Below, one piece after another: positions 1 to 5,378 of a DNA stretch of 7,646 bases (position 1 is the stretch's first letter; every line of letters begins with the position of its first letter). A model generated the notes under the pieces. That model made no database searches. It was not told the DNA's origin and saw only the letters and a program-made list of their open reading frames with translations. Both the position numbers and the translations under genes were made by a program. Where the stretch lies: positions 1 through 7,646 of the forward strand of contig JBEIDK010000152.1 of NCBI GenBank assembly GCA_040383485.1, given 5' to 3'. This DNA is from JBEIDK01 sp040383485. GTDB lineage: Bacteria; Bacteroidota; Bacteroidia; UBA4408.

Positions 1-135
<135 letters not shown>

Positions 136-438
136 ACAGCAACTAATAATGATAAAAATCCATTTTACTTTGCAGTCCCCTACTCTTTTGAACATCTGAT
201 TTTCAGGTTGTGCTGTTTTGATTTCAGCTTACTGTTTAGTCAATTATAATTTGACCTTTAGTGCGGCGTAGTAATGGATATTTTACCGAACTTGGGTGAC
301 GCCAAATAAAAGGCACTTAAGTACAATTAAATTGACAGTTAAAAGAATCAAACTAGACCAAAAAAGAATGGCTCAACTAGATATTTTTTTAAGTGAGTTT
401 GTTGCAAGGTAAGCCTTAAGGATTTAGGTTATAAAAAC
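136..438. other. Gene-poor region with nested inverted repeat
   Basis: No convincing gene is visible in these 303 bases. The main structure is the nested inverted repeat at 239-336, listed separately. A 14-codon plus-strand reading frame at 368-412 (MAQLDIFLSEFVAR) could be a remnant of a gene start, but I do not recognise it. Near the right border an 8-bp palindrome CCTTAAGG lies at 414-421. A small hairpin (TAGGTT 425-430 with AACCTA 436-441) overlaps the stop codon of the neighbouring minus-strand gene. It has no T-run, so it is a poor terminator. Confidence 0.5.
239..336. repeat. Nested imperfect inverted repeat, about 98 nt
   Basis: Several complementary arms are arranged concentrically. 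GTCAATT (239-245) pairs with AATTGAC (330-336). After one bulged base, TAATT (247-251) pairs with AATTA (325-329). AGTGC (260-264) pairs with GCACT (313-317). GGCGT (265-269) pairs with ACGCC (299-303), leaving a 9-nt bulge on the 3' side. The loop holds a weaker GTAA/TTAC pairing. The ordered nesting could mean a structured RNA, a small MITE-like remnant, or a decayed insertion sequence end. No target duplication or ORF was seen, so the nature is undetermined. Confidence 0.5.
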
Positions 439-948
439 CTACCTTACTCTATTTATATAGGCATAAACAAATGATATTGCTAATACAACAACAAATAAAA
501 TCGTAAATATTCGATTAGCATTATAATTCTTACTAACCATTTTACCATTAACTTCAATTAGACCTTCGTTTTCCTTTTTCTTTACAGTAATCAAATTAAT
601 TTCATCATCAGACATTGTAATACCCTTTGAAAATAATTCGATTATTTTAGTTATGTGATTATTTGCATTAGTTACTTCATGTGCTTGATTAAAAGTTCCG
701 ACCTTTCTTCGTATTTCTATATCAATTGTTGTTTTATTCTCAGTAATTGAAGATAAATTAATATCAATGAATACACCCAAACTCAAAAACTCTAGAGCAT
801 CGAATGTGAATTGGTTTACAATATCATTTCTGTTTACTAATTTATACTTATCACTAATTATTGAAATCCTTTCGGTTCCTTTCTTGCTATTTCCCATTGA
901 ATAGTCAATGGTTAAAGATTTTTTAGGATTAGGTATAGCGTTAATCAT
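439..948 (-). CDS. Hypothetical protein with C-terminal membrane anchor
   Basis: This is a 169-residue protein that I do not recognise. Residues 1-145 are polar and lysine/asparagine-rich, with no signal peptide and probable alternating strands around 25-85 (for example TTIDIEIRRKVGTF). A single strongly hydrophobic segment at about 147-164 is followed by a short basic tail (INRVR). It therefore looks like a tail-anchored inner-membrane protein with most of its mass in the cytoplasm. The ATG at 948 lies about 21 bases below the expected transcription start of the promoter at 976-1006, which supports this start. An internal ATG at codon 18 is a less likely alternative. The gene stands alone: no co-directional partner is close, and the next unit upstream is the tRNA-Ser/GIY-YIG locus. 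The stop codon lies within a small hairpin. It could be a lineage-specific gene. Confidence 0.8.
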   Translation of the reverse strand: MINAIPNPKKSLTIDYSMGNSKKGTERISIISDKYKLVNRNDIVNQFTFDALEFLSLGVFIDINLSSITENKTTIDIEIRRKVGTFNQAHEVTNANNHITKIIELFSKGITMSDDEINLITVKKKENEGLIEVNGKMVSKNYNANRIFTILFVVVLAISFVYAYINRVR

Positions 949-975
949 TATTTCTTATTTGATTATTAATTGATT

Positions 976-1006
976 CAAAAATGATTAATAAAATGGATTC
1001 TACAAA
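976..1006 (-). promoter_or_regulatory. Bacteroidota-type promoter of the 439-948 gene
   Basis: On the minus strand, TTTG (1003-1006) is followed after exactly 19 bases by CATTTTTG (976-983). This matches the Bacteroidota -33/-7 consensus (TTTG, about 19-21 bases, TAnnTTTG) with one mismatch in the -7 element. Predicted transcription starts near 969 and gives a short leader of about 21 bases before the ATG at 948. The spacing equals that of the two tRNA promoters in this window. Confidence 0.6.
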
Positions 1007-1050
1007 AGAATTGTATCAATTTTCTAAAGTTGCTGGCTAAATGTGGACTA

Positions 1051-1100
1051 CTTAATAAAAACAAAAACCTCAAGATCTTTATTTTAAAGCAGTTGCGGTT
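1051..1100 (-). terminator. Terminator behind the partial tRNA-Ser copy
   Basis: TTGCGGTT (1093-1100) pairs with AACCTCAA (1066-1073) with one mismatch. Inside, TAAAG (1085-1089) pairs with CTTTA (1077-1081) around a TTT loop. Read on the minus strand, the stem is followed by a T-rich run (complement of the A-rich stretch at about 1056-1067). The fold and sequence resemble the tRNA-Leu terminator at 5857-5900. This suggests it was the original terminator of the tRNA-Ser locus. The plus-strand side also has a T-rich flank, so it may work in both directions. Confidence 0.6.
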
Positions 1101-1104
1101 TTAT

Positions 1105-1170
1105 TTTGCGGAGAAAGAGGGATTCGAACCCTTCTCGGCTCAGCCGAGATTACCCTTGCGCATGTTTAGC
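1105..1170 (-). pseudogene. Degenerate partial copy of tRNA-Ser (3' part)
   Basis: The segment repeats the 3' part of the intact tRNA-Ser at 1456-1542. There are 28 identical bases covering the T arm, acceptor 3' strand and flank (1105-1132 versus 1452-1479). Then come a shared TTACCC and a shared 12-base block from the anticodon region (1159-1170 versus 1497-1508) that includes the GCT anticodon. The variable arm is replaced by a longer perfect hairpin at 1133-1149. The T stem has an A/C mismatch. The 5' acceptor and D stem are absent, so it cannot be a working tRNA. A further 8-base match to the D-loop region (1185-1192 versus 1524-1531) lies one base off the expected spacing, inside the neighbouring nuclease gene. 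It overlaps the 3' end of that gene. Confidence 0.85.
1133..1149. repeat. Perfect hairpin in the partial tRNA copy
   Basis: TCTCGGCTCAGCCGAGA is a perfect 8-bp inverted repeat around one central base (in practice a 7-bp stem with a 3-nt loop). It occupies the place of the tRNA-Ser variable arm in the degenerate copy and starts immediately after the GIY-YIG stop codon on the minus strand. No T-run follows, so it is not an obvious intrinsic terminator. It may be a variable-arm remnant from a different tRNA-Ser, or a structure belonging to the nuclease unit. Confidence 0.75.
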
Positions 1171-1416
1171 ATTTTGAGAAATTAGCCACTCAATATATTT
1201 TCTATTCTGTTTTTTGAGCATTTTCTCACGCTTTAACGCTTCTGTTTTATTTTCAAAACTTTCTGTGTAAACTAAAACCCATGGTCCTTTATTGGAGGTA
1301 TATTTACTTCTATTATCATTATGAAATTGCAAGCGTCTTTCGACATCCTCACTAAATCCCTTATAGTAAACATTATGAGAAACCGAGTAGATAATATAAA
1401 TAAAATATCTGTTCAT
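1150..1416 (-). CDS. Small GIY-YIG nuclease, 3' end inside tRNA remnant
   Basis: This 88-residue single-domain GIY-YIG protein belongs to the stand-alone UvrC-N-terminus-like (UPF0213/YhbQ-type) group. Visible motifs are YIIYS (6-10, the GIY equivalent), YYKGFS (17-22, the YIG equivalent), Arg27 in ERRLQFHN, and the Glu of KREK (Glu64) as probable metal ligand. The family C-terminal signature RKYIEWLI follows. The last eight or so residues (NAKHAQG and the stop) are encoded by sequence matching the anticodon region of tRNA-Ser. I chose ATG 1416. A longer frame from ATG 1443 begins in the loop of the tRNA terminator and adds a residue run (SGLFCFLV) without family similarity. No promoter of its own was found and the gene lies directly behind a terminator, so expression may depend on readthrough from the tRNA. 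The substrate is unknown; a role in self-spread at tRNA loci is only inference. Confidence 0.85.
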   Translation of the reverse strand: MNRYFIYIIYSVSHNVYYKGFSEDVERRLQFHNDNRSKYTSNKGPWVLVYTESFENKTEALKREKMLKKQNRKYIEWLISQNAKHAQG

Positions 1417-1420
1417 TACC

Positions 1421-1454
1421 AAAAAACAAAAAAGCCCTGACATATCAGGGCTTT
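1421..1454 (-). terminator. Intrinsic terminator of tRNA-Ser
   Basis: AAAGCCCTGA (1431-1440) and TCAGGGCTTT (1445-1454) form a perfect 10-bp stem with a 4-nt loop. On the minus strand a T-rich run (complement of 1421-1430) follows. It lies immediately after the tRNA 3' end and five bases before the start codon of the GIY-YIG gene. Confidence 0.9.
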
Positions 1455-1455
1455 G

Positions 1456-1542
1456 CGGAGAAAGAGGGATTCGAACCCTCGGTACAGTTACCCGTACGCA
1501 TGTTTAGCAAACATGTCCTTTCGGCCACTCAGGCATCTCTCC
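1456..1542 (-). tRNA. tRNA-Ser(GCU)
   Basis: This is an 87-nt class II tRNA. The 7-bp acceptor stem GGAGAGA/TTTCTCC contains one G-T pair. The anticodon stem CATGT/ACATG encloses the loop TTGCTAA, giving anticodon GCT, which reads AGC and AGU serine codons. The T arm is GAGGG-TTCGAAT-CCCTC. The long variable arm (GTAC paired with GTAC) and the discriminator G fit serine tRNAs. CCA is not encoded (CAA follows). It has its own promoter (1559-1589) and terminator (1421-1454). Confidence 0.97.
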
Positions 1543-1558
1543 GTTTTCTAAACTTCGG

Positions 1559-1589
1559 CAAAAATAGGAAAACATTTATCTTATACAAA
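1559..1589 (-). promoter_or_regulatory. Bacteroidota-type promoter of tRNA-Ser
   Basis: On the minus strand, TTTG (1586-1589), exactly 19 bases, then TATTTTTG (1559-1566) match the Bacteroidota -33/-7 consensus perfectly. The -7 element lies 16 bases from the tRNA 5' end, leaving a leader of only a few bases. Confidence 0.8.
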
Positions 1590-1623
1590 TCAATTATTTG
1601 TTTCTTTTAATTTATTTTGCTGA

Positions 1624-2571
1624 ATGATAGGTTCTGATATAATACATGCTTCACAATTATTAATAGATGGAAAATTAGTTGCAATTCCAACTGAAACAGT
1701 TTATGGTTTGGCAGCGAATGCATTTGATAAAGAAGCAGTGATTAAAATATTCGAAGTTAAAAACAGGCCCTTTTTCGACCCTTTAATACTACATACCAAC
1801 CATTTAGAAAAAATTGAAACCTTAACTACTAGCATACCTGTTAACCTTTATAAATTAGCTGAAAAATTTATGCCTGGCCCATTAACTTTGCTATTACCAA
1901 AGGCCAGCATAGTTCCTGATATTGTAACCTCCGGACTTGCAAACGTAGCTGTTCGGATTCCGAATCATAAAATTACATTAGCACTATTATCTGGTTTAGA
2001 TTTTCCGTTGGCGGCTCCAAGTGCTAATCCGTTTGGCTATGTGAGCCCTACAAAAGCAATTCATGTAGAAAATCAACTGGGAAGTAAAATAGATTATATA
2101 TTGGATGGTGGTGATTGCGAAATTGGACTTGAGTCGACCATTGTTGGAATGGAAGGCGGCAAAATTGTATTGTATAGACTAGGGGGGCTTGCATTAGAAG
2201 AAATTGAAGGCCTGGTTGGAAAGGTTGAAATAAAACTGAGCCAATCATCAAACCCTAAAGCACCAGGCATGCTCGACAGCCATTATGCACCGAAGAAGCC
2301 GTTATATATTGACAATATTCAAAGCTACATAGAAAATAATAAGTCAAAAAAAATTGGGGTTATCTCCTACTCTACTGCATATAATTTTGAAAATGTTGAC
2401 AATCAAACACTCTCGAAAAATGAAAATTTAAAAGAGGCTGCACACAACCTTTTTACTTCATTGCGTTATTTCGACAATACAGATGTTGACTTTATTGTAG
2501 CTGAAAAATTCCCTGATAGCTTTCTTGGCAAGGCAATAAATGACCGCCTTAATAGAGCTGCTACAAAATAA
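1624..2571 (+). CDS. sua5: L-threonylcarbamoyladenylate synthase (Sua5/TsaC)
   Basis: The enzyme makes threonylcarbamoyl-AMP from threonine, bicarbonate and ATP, the first step of t6A formation at position 37 of ANN-decoding tRNAs, in the cytoplasm. At 315 residues it is the long Sua5 form: an N-terminal YrdC domain (about 1-200) plus the C-terminal Sua5 domain. Visible motifs are PTETVYGLA (22-30), KNRPFFDPLILH (46-57), PGPLTLLLP (84-92), VAVRIPNH (108-115), PLAAPSANPFGYVSPT (128-143), GLESTIV (168-174) and RLGG (185-188). The interdomain linker APGMLDSHYAPKKPL (213-227) that closes the active site is also present. The start is well fixed, because an in-frame TGA lies immediately before the ATG at 1624. 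It is transcribed divergently from the tRNA-Ser locus, sharing an 80-base intergenic region. It converges on the SPFH gene with touching stop codons. Confidence 0.96.
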   Translation: MIGSDIIHASQLLIDGKLVAIPTETVYGLAANAFDKEAVIKIFEVKNRPFFDPLILHTNHLEKIETLTTSIPVNLYKLAEKFMPGPLTLLLPKASIVPDIVTSGLANVAVRIPNHKITLALLSGLDFPLAAPSANPFGYVSPTKAIHVENQLGSKIDYILDGGDCEIGLESTIVGMEGGKIVLYRLGGLALEEIEGLVGKVEIKLSQSSNPKAPGMLDSHYAPKKPLYIDNIQSYIENNKSKKIGVISYSTAYNFENVDNQTLSKNENLKEAAHNLFTSLRYFDNTDVDFIVAEKFPDSFLGKAINDRLNRAATK

Positions 2572-2580
2572 TTATTTTGT
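2563..2580. terminator. 18-bp palindrome across two convergent stop codons
   Basis: ACAAAATAATTATTTTGT is a perfect palindrome centred on the junction of the Sua5 stop (2569-2571) and the SPFH stop (2572-2574). Both proteins end with the same codons ACA AAA TAA (Thr-Lys-stop). There is no GC-rich stem. A role as a two-way transcription end is plausible but weakly supported. The sequence symmetry itself is certain. Confidence 0.45.
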
Positions 2581-3516
2581 GTCGGGCAATTCTTTTCCTA
2601 GCAATGTACTCCCATTAATAGCTAACATTTGTTTCATAGTTTGTTGCATGCTATCAGGACTACCATCTAAAAATATGATGTTTCCTTTCCCATTTTCAGA
2701 AAAGTGCTTGATAGATTCAGTCCACATCGAGAATAGAATAACCGAAGTATCCATGTTTGCTGTTTGCATTTCCTTAGCAGCTTGAGTCATCCCTTTGGCT
2801 ACTTCTTCGCGGAACAAAGCAACACCTTGTCCACGCAATTGAGCTGCTAATCTTTCTGCTTCAGCAGCAATCTTAATGGCATTTCCTTCTGCCTCCGCAG
2901 CTTTAGTTTTTGTAATTAACAATGCCTGGCCTTCATTTTCAGCAGCAGCTTTCAAGTTATTACTTGCAACTACTTGTGCCATACTGCGCATGATGGCCTC
3001 ATCAAAGGTAATGTCATTCAACTGCAAATCTATTAAATGATAACCCCAACCCTCAAGTGTTAAGTCTATTTGTTCCTTTACATCAGCCACAATTTCGCTG
3101 CGTAAAGACAGAACTTCCGATTGCTTTTTAGTAGCTACAAAACCGCGTATGCTTCCTTCTACAGTTCTAATTAATGCTTGCATCAAATTCCTTTCATCAA
3201 AAAACTTAAATGAAACATTTTTTATGGTCTCTTCATTTTGATTAAGCACTGCATAAAGCAGCATGGCTTTAAAATAAACATTTGCCTGGTCAATTGTAGT
3301 AGCTTGAAATTCAAGCTCAACAGATTTGTTTTGAATGGTTACCCTTTTATATATTACTTCAATAAATGGTATTTTAAAATTTAATCCCGGTTCAAGTATT
3401 CTTCTATACTTTCCAAAAATAGTTATTACACCAATGGTACCTTGCTGAACCGTTACAAATGATAAGGCAATGGTAATAACTACAAAAGCGATGAAAATTA
3501 TAAAACCTAATGGCAT
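2572..3516 (-). CDS. SPFH/band 7 domain membrane protein (stomatin-like)
   Basis: This 314-residue protein of the stomatin/prohibitin/flotillin superfamily probably forms oligomeric rings at the inner membrane. One N-terminal membrane helix (about 3-21) is followed by the band 7 domain (about 22-180), with typical TVQQGTIGVITIFGKYRRILEPG-like features (24-44) and the segment EGWGYHLIDLQLNDI (155-169). A helical, alanine/glutamate-rich coiled-coil region follows (about 188-250). The C-terminal tail (255-314) resembles that of Bacteroidota SPFH proteins. No NfeD partner lies next to it, so the stomatin/NfeD operon form is not shown here. The ATG at 3516 puts the membrane helix right at the N-terminus, as expected. 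It is divergent from the TPR gene. Client proteins or lipid role cannot be told from sequence. Confidence 0.93.
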   Translation of the reverse strand: MPLGFIIFIAFVVITIALSFVTVQQGTIGVITIFGKYRRILEPGLNFKIPFIEVIYKRVTIQNKSVELEFQATTIDQANVYFKAMLLYAVLNQNEETIKNVSFKFFDERNLMQALIRTVEGSIRGFVATKKQSEVLSLRSEIVADVKEQIDLTLEGWGYHLIDLQLNDITFDEAIMRSMAQVVASNNLKAAAENEGQALLITKTKAAEAEGNAIKIAAEAERLAAQLRGQGVALFREEVAKGMTQAAKEMQTANMDTSVILFSMWTESIKHFSENGKGNIIFLDGSPDSMQQTMKQMLAINGSTLLGKELPDTK

Positions 3517-3635
3517 AATATTTTTAATTTAAAATTAATGGTATAAAATTATTATAATAATTATGAAAAGGTATATTTATTTTTAAAATATTTTAGGTTA
3601 TTTGCCACAAACAAAAAATAAAGATAAAATTTAAG
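3517..3635. promoter_or_regulatory. Divergent intergenic region with 16-bp AT palindrome
   Basis: These 119 bases must hold the promoters of both the SPFH gene (minus) and the TPR gene (plus), but neither shows a clean TTTG/TAnnTTTG pair. A perfect palindrome AATTATTATAATAATT lies at 3547-3562. It could be an operator, but in DNA this AT-rich it may be chance. Confidence 0.3.
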
Positions 3636-4892
3636 ATGAAGAAGATAATTTTAGGATTAGCATGCATAACAACGTTTTCAGTTAGCATGGCTCAAAATAA
3701 AAATGTGGTTAGTGCCATTAATTATTTGAACGACTATAAAAAAAGTCAGAGTTTAGATGATTTGTTAGAGGCTAAAAAGTATATTGATGAGGCAGCTGCA
3801 AACGAAGAAACCAAAAGCAAACCAAAAACTTGGGTTAAACGTGGTGAAGTATATACTGCCTTATTTTTAAGCAAAGAAGATAAGGTAAAAAGTTTAGGGA
3901 TAAATATTTTAGATGAGTTGTATAATTCATACCAACAGGTAATTGCTAATACGCCCGATAAAAAAGGAGAATATTATGATGTAGCAAAGGATGGTTTAAG
4001 AATGTGTGCAGGAAATTATTTTAATGATGCAGGAAAGGAATATACAAATAAAGACTTTACAAAAGCGCTTGCCGGATTTGAAAAATCGATTAACATTAAT
4101 AAAGACTTGTTACAAAAAGTTGACACTTTTGGTATATACTATGCTGGTCTTTGCGCCAATGAAGCTGGCAATACTGCAAAGGCAAAAGAATATTTTAGTG
4201 AAGCTATAAAAATAAAATACGGTTCTGCCTATAAAGAAGCAGATGCCATAAATCCTTATATATTTTTGGCAAGAGCATACAAGGCTGAAAAGAATGATGC
4301 AGAATATTTAAATACGCTTAAAACGGCAAAGGCAGCTTTTCCGAATAATAAGGAATTGATACTTGAAGAAATGAATTTTTACATTGGAGCTGGAAGGCTT
4401 GCTGAGGCTGCGAAAAACGTAGATGAGGCAATAGCTAAAGACCCAACAAATAAAGTGTTATACATGAATAAAGGGATTATGTATGACAATTTAGCAAACC
4501 CTAAAGAAGGTAAGGTTGAAGCTAAATTATATGAAGAATATTTGTCGAAAGCACTAGAAGCAACCAACAAAGCTGTTGAATTAGACCCGAATTACTTTGA
4601 TGCCCTATTTCAATTAGGAGCATTATACTTTAACAAAGGTGTGAAACAAACTGAATTTGCTAATACCATTACAGGTATGTCGGCTGCCGAAGTGAAACGC
4701 TATGAGGCTGAAACAAAAAAGGCAGATGTATTTTTTAAACAAGCATTGCCTCACTTCGAAAAGTGCGATGCAATTGGAAGTACAGACAAATCGGTTCTTA
4801 AAGATTTATATAGTAGCTTAAAGCAAATTTACACTTTTACCGAACAGCCTGAAAAGTCGAAAGCGATGAAAGTAAAAATGGATCAATTGTAG
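3636..4892 (+). CDS. Secreted tetratricopeptide-repeat protein
   Basis: This 418-residue protein has a classic signal peptide at 1-19 (basic MKK, hydrophobic core, cleavage after SVSMA before QN), so it is exported to the periplasm. Degenerate TPR units can be picked out at about 124-157, 166-195, 207-236, 240-271, 273-319 and 322-377. Each shows the usual small/large residue pattern and an acidic-proline end such as AIAKDP or AVELDP. The repeats imply a protein-protein scaffold. No enzymatic domain is seen. Proteins of this type are common in Bacteroidota, but the function of this one is unknown. It is monocistronic: divergent from the SPFH gene, and separated from the SPOR gene by a strong terminator. 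A lysine-rich C-terminus (KSKAMKVKMDQL) ends the last helix. Confidence 0.92.
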   Translation: MKKIILGLACITTFSVSMAQNKNVVSAINYLNDYKKSQSLDDLLEAKKYIDEAAANEETKSKPKTWVKRGEVYTALFLSKEDKVKSLGINILDELYNSYQQVIANTPDKKGEYYDVAKDGLRMCAGNYFNDAGKEYTNKDFTKALAGFEKSININKDLLQKVDTFGIYYAGLCANEAGNTAKAKEYFSEAIKIKYGSAYKEADAINPYIFLARAYKAEKNDAEYLNTLKTAKAAFPNNKELILEEMNFYIGAGRLAEAAKNVDEAIAKDPTNKVLYMNKGIMYDNLANPKEGKVEAKLYEEYLSKALEATNKAVELDPNYFDALFQLGALYFNKGVKQTEFANTITGMSAAEVKRYEAETKKADVFFKQALPHFEKCDAIGSTDKSVLKDLYSSLKQIYTFTEQPEKSKAMKVKMDQL

Positions 4893-4913
4893 AAAGGTTT
4901 ATTTTAAATATGT

Positions 4914-4944
4914 AAAAAGCAACACCTCAGTGTTGCTTTTTTTT
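4914..4944. terminator. Bidirectional intrinsic terminator
   Basis: AAAAAGCAACAC (4914-4925) and GTGTTGCTTTTT (4930-4941) form a perfect 12-bp stem around a CTCA loop. It is flanked by eight T residues on the plus side and an A-run that serves as the T-run on the minus strand. It ends the TPR transcript and, from the other side, the SPOR transcript. The SPOR stop codon (4943-4945) lies within the T-tract. Confidence 0.93.
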
Positions 4945-5338
4945 ATTTACCAAGCTCTGGAAATTTTATTTCGTCAGTAACTACAAATGAACTAGGAAAC
5001 TCTGTTTTTATTTCTTTTAAAAATTTCATGGCTTCTAATCTGGTTCTAAAATCGCCTACCCTTACTCTAAAATTTGGCTGTTGGTAGCTTTCGTATGCAG
5101 TAATATTTTGGTATGCACTTAAAAACTTTGCTTTAACTTCGCGCGCCTTGTCGCGGTCATTGCCAAAATGCAATTGCACTCTATATCCATCAGTAACAGG
5201 TTTTAATCTCTTTTCTTCAATATATTTGTTTAACAAGGTTTTTACTTTTTCATTTTGTGTATAGGTAACCTTGTTATTATTTTGAGCTATAGCGCCGTTT
5301 AACAAAAAAAAGAAAAGAATTATGAATTTGGTTTGCAT
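4943..5338 (-). CDS. Secreted SPOR-domain protein
   Basis: This is a 131-residue protein. Residues 1-18 (MQTKFIILFFFLLNGAIA) form a signal peptide cleaved before QNN. The rest is nearly all one SPOR domain (about 51-124), with GYRVQLHFG (51-59) as strand one, DRDKAREVKAKF as helix one, FRVRVGDFRTRLEA (90-103) and a final SSFVVTDEI. SPOR domains bind glycan strands stripped of peptide stems at septa, so a periplasmic cell-wall role is likely. I chose ATG 5338. A longer frame begins at TTG 5365, but that TTG is part of a -7 promoter element and lies outside the predicted transcript. The gene is divergent from the DUF4296 lipoprotein gene (40 bases) and converges on the TPR gene. Confidence 0.9.
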   Translation of the reverse strand: MQTKFIILFFFLLNGAIAQNNNKVTYTQNEKVKTLLNKYIEEKRLKPVTDGYRVQLHFGNDRDKAREVKAKFLSAYQNITAYESYQQPNFRVRVGDFRTRLEAMKFLKEIKTEFPSSFVVTDEIKFPELGK

Positions 5339-5362
5339 AAATGTTTTAAAATTGTGCTGAAG

Positions 5363-5370
5363 CAAAAATA
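5363..5370 (-). promoter_or_regulatory. Candidate -7 promoter element of the SPOR gene
   Basis: The minus strand reads TATTTTTG, a full match to TAnnTTTG and identical to the tRNA-Ser -7 element. Transcription would begin near 5356, giving a leader of about 19 bases before ATG 5338. No TTTG was found at the usual -33 distance, so support is partial. Confidence 0.4.
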
Positions 5371-5378
5371 CATTATTA

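Noticed and set aside
368..412. 14-codon frame MAQLDIFLSEFVAR as a gene
   Set aside because: It is too short, with no promoter or family match; it is mentioned only as a possible remnant.
1109..1192. Second functional tRNA-Ser
   Set aside because: The 5' acceptor strand and D stem are missing and the T stem has a mismatch. Only the 3' part matches.
1417..1443. Upstream ATG extending the GIY-YIG gene by nine codons
   Set aside because: This ATG lies in the loop of the tRNA-Ser terminator, and the added residues come from the T-run. The family-like start is the ATG at 1416.
2048..2251. Minus-strand frame inside sua5
   Set aside because: It is a shadow of a gene with clear family motifs and shows no domain of its own.
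2540..2785. Plus-strand frame crossing from sua5 into the SPFH gene
   Set aside because: It overlaps two convincing genes in other frames and has no recognisable content.
4006..4209. Plus-strand frame inside the TPR gene
   Set aside because: It is out of frame with a well-supported secreted TPR protein.
4379..4570. Minus-strand frame inside the TPR gene
   Set aside because: It is antisense to a well-supported gene; its hydrophobic look is a by-product of the complementary strand.
5339..5365. TTG start extending the SPOR protein by nine codons
   Set aside because: The TTG belongs to the TATTTTTG -7 element and would lie upstream of the predicted transcript. The signal peptide begins cleanly at ATG 5338.
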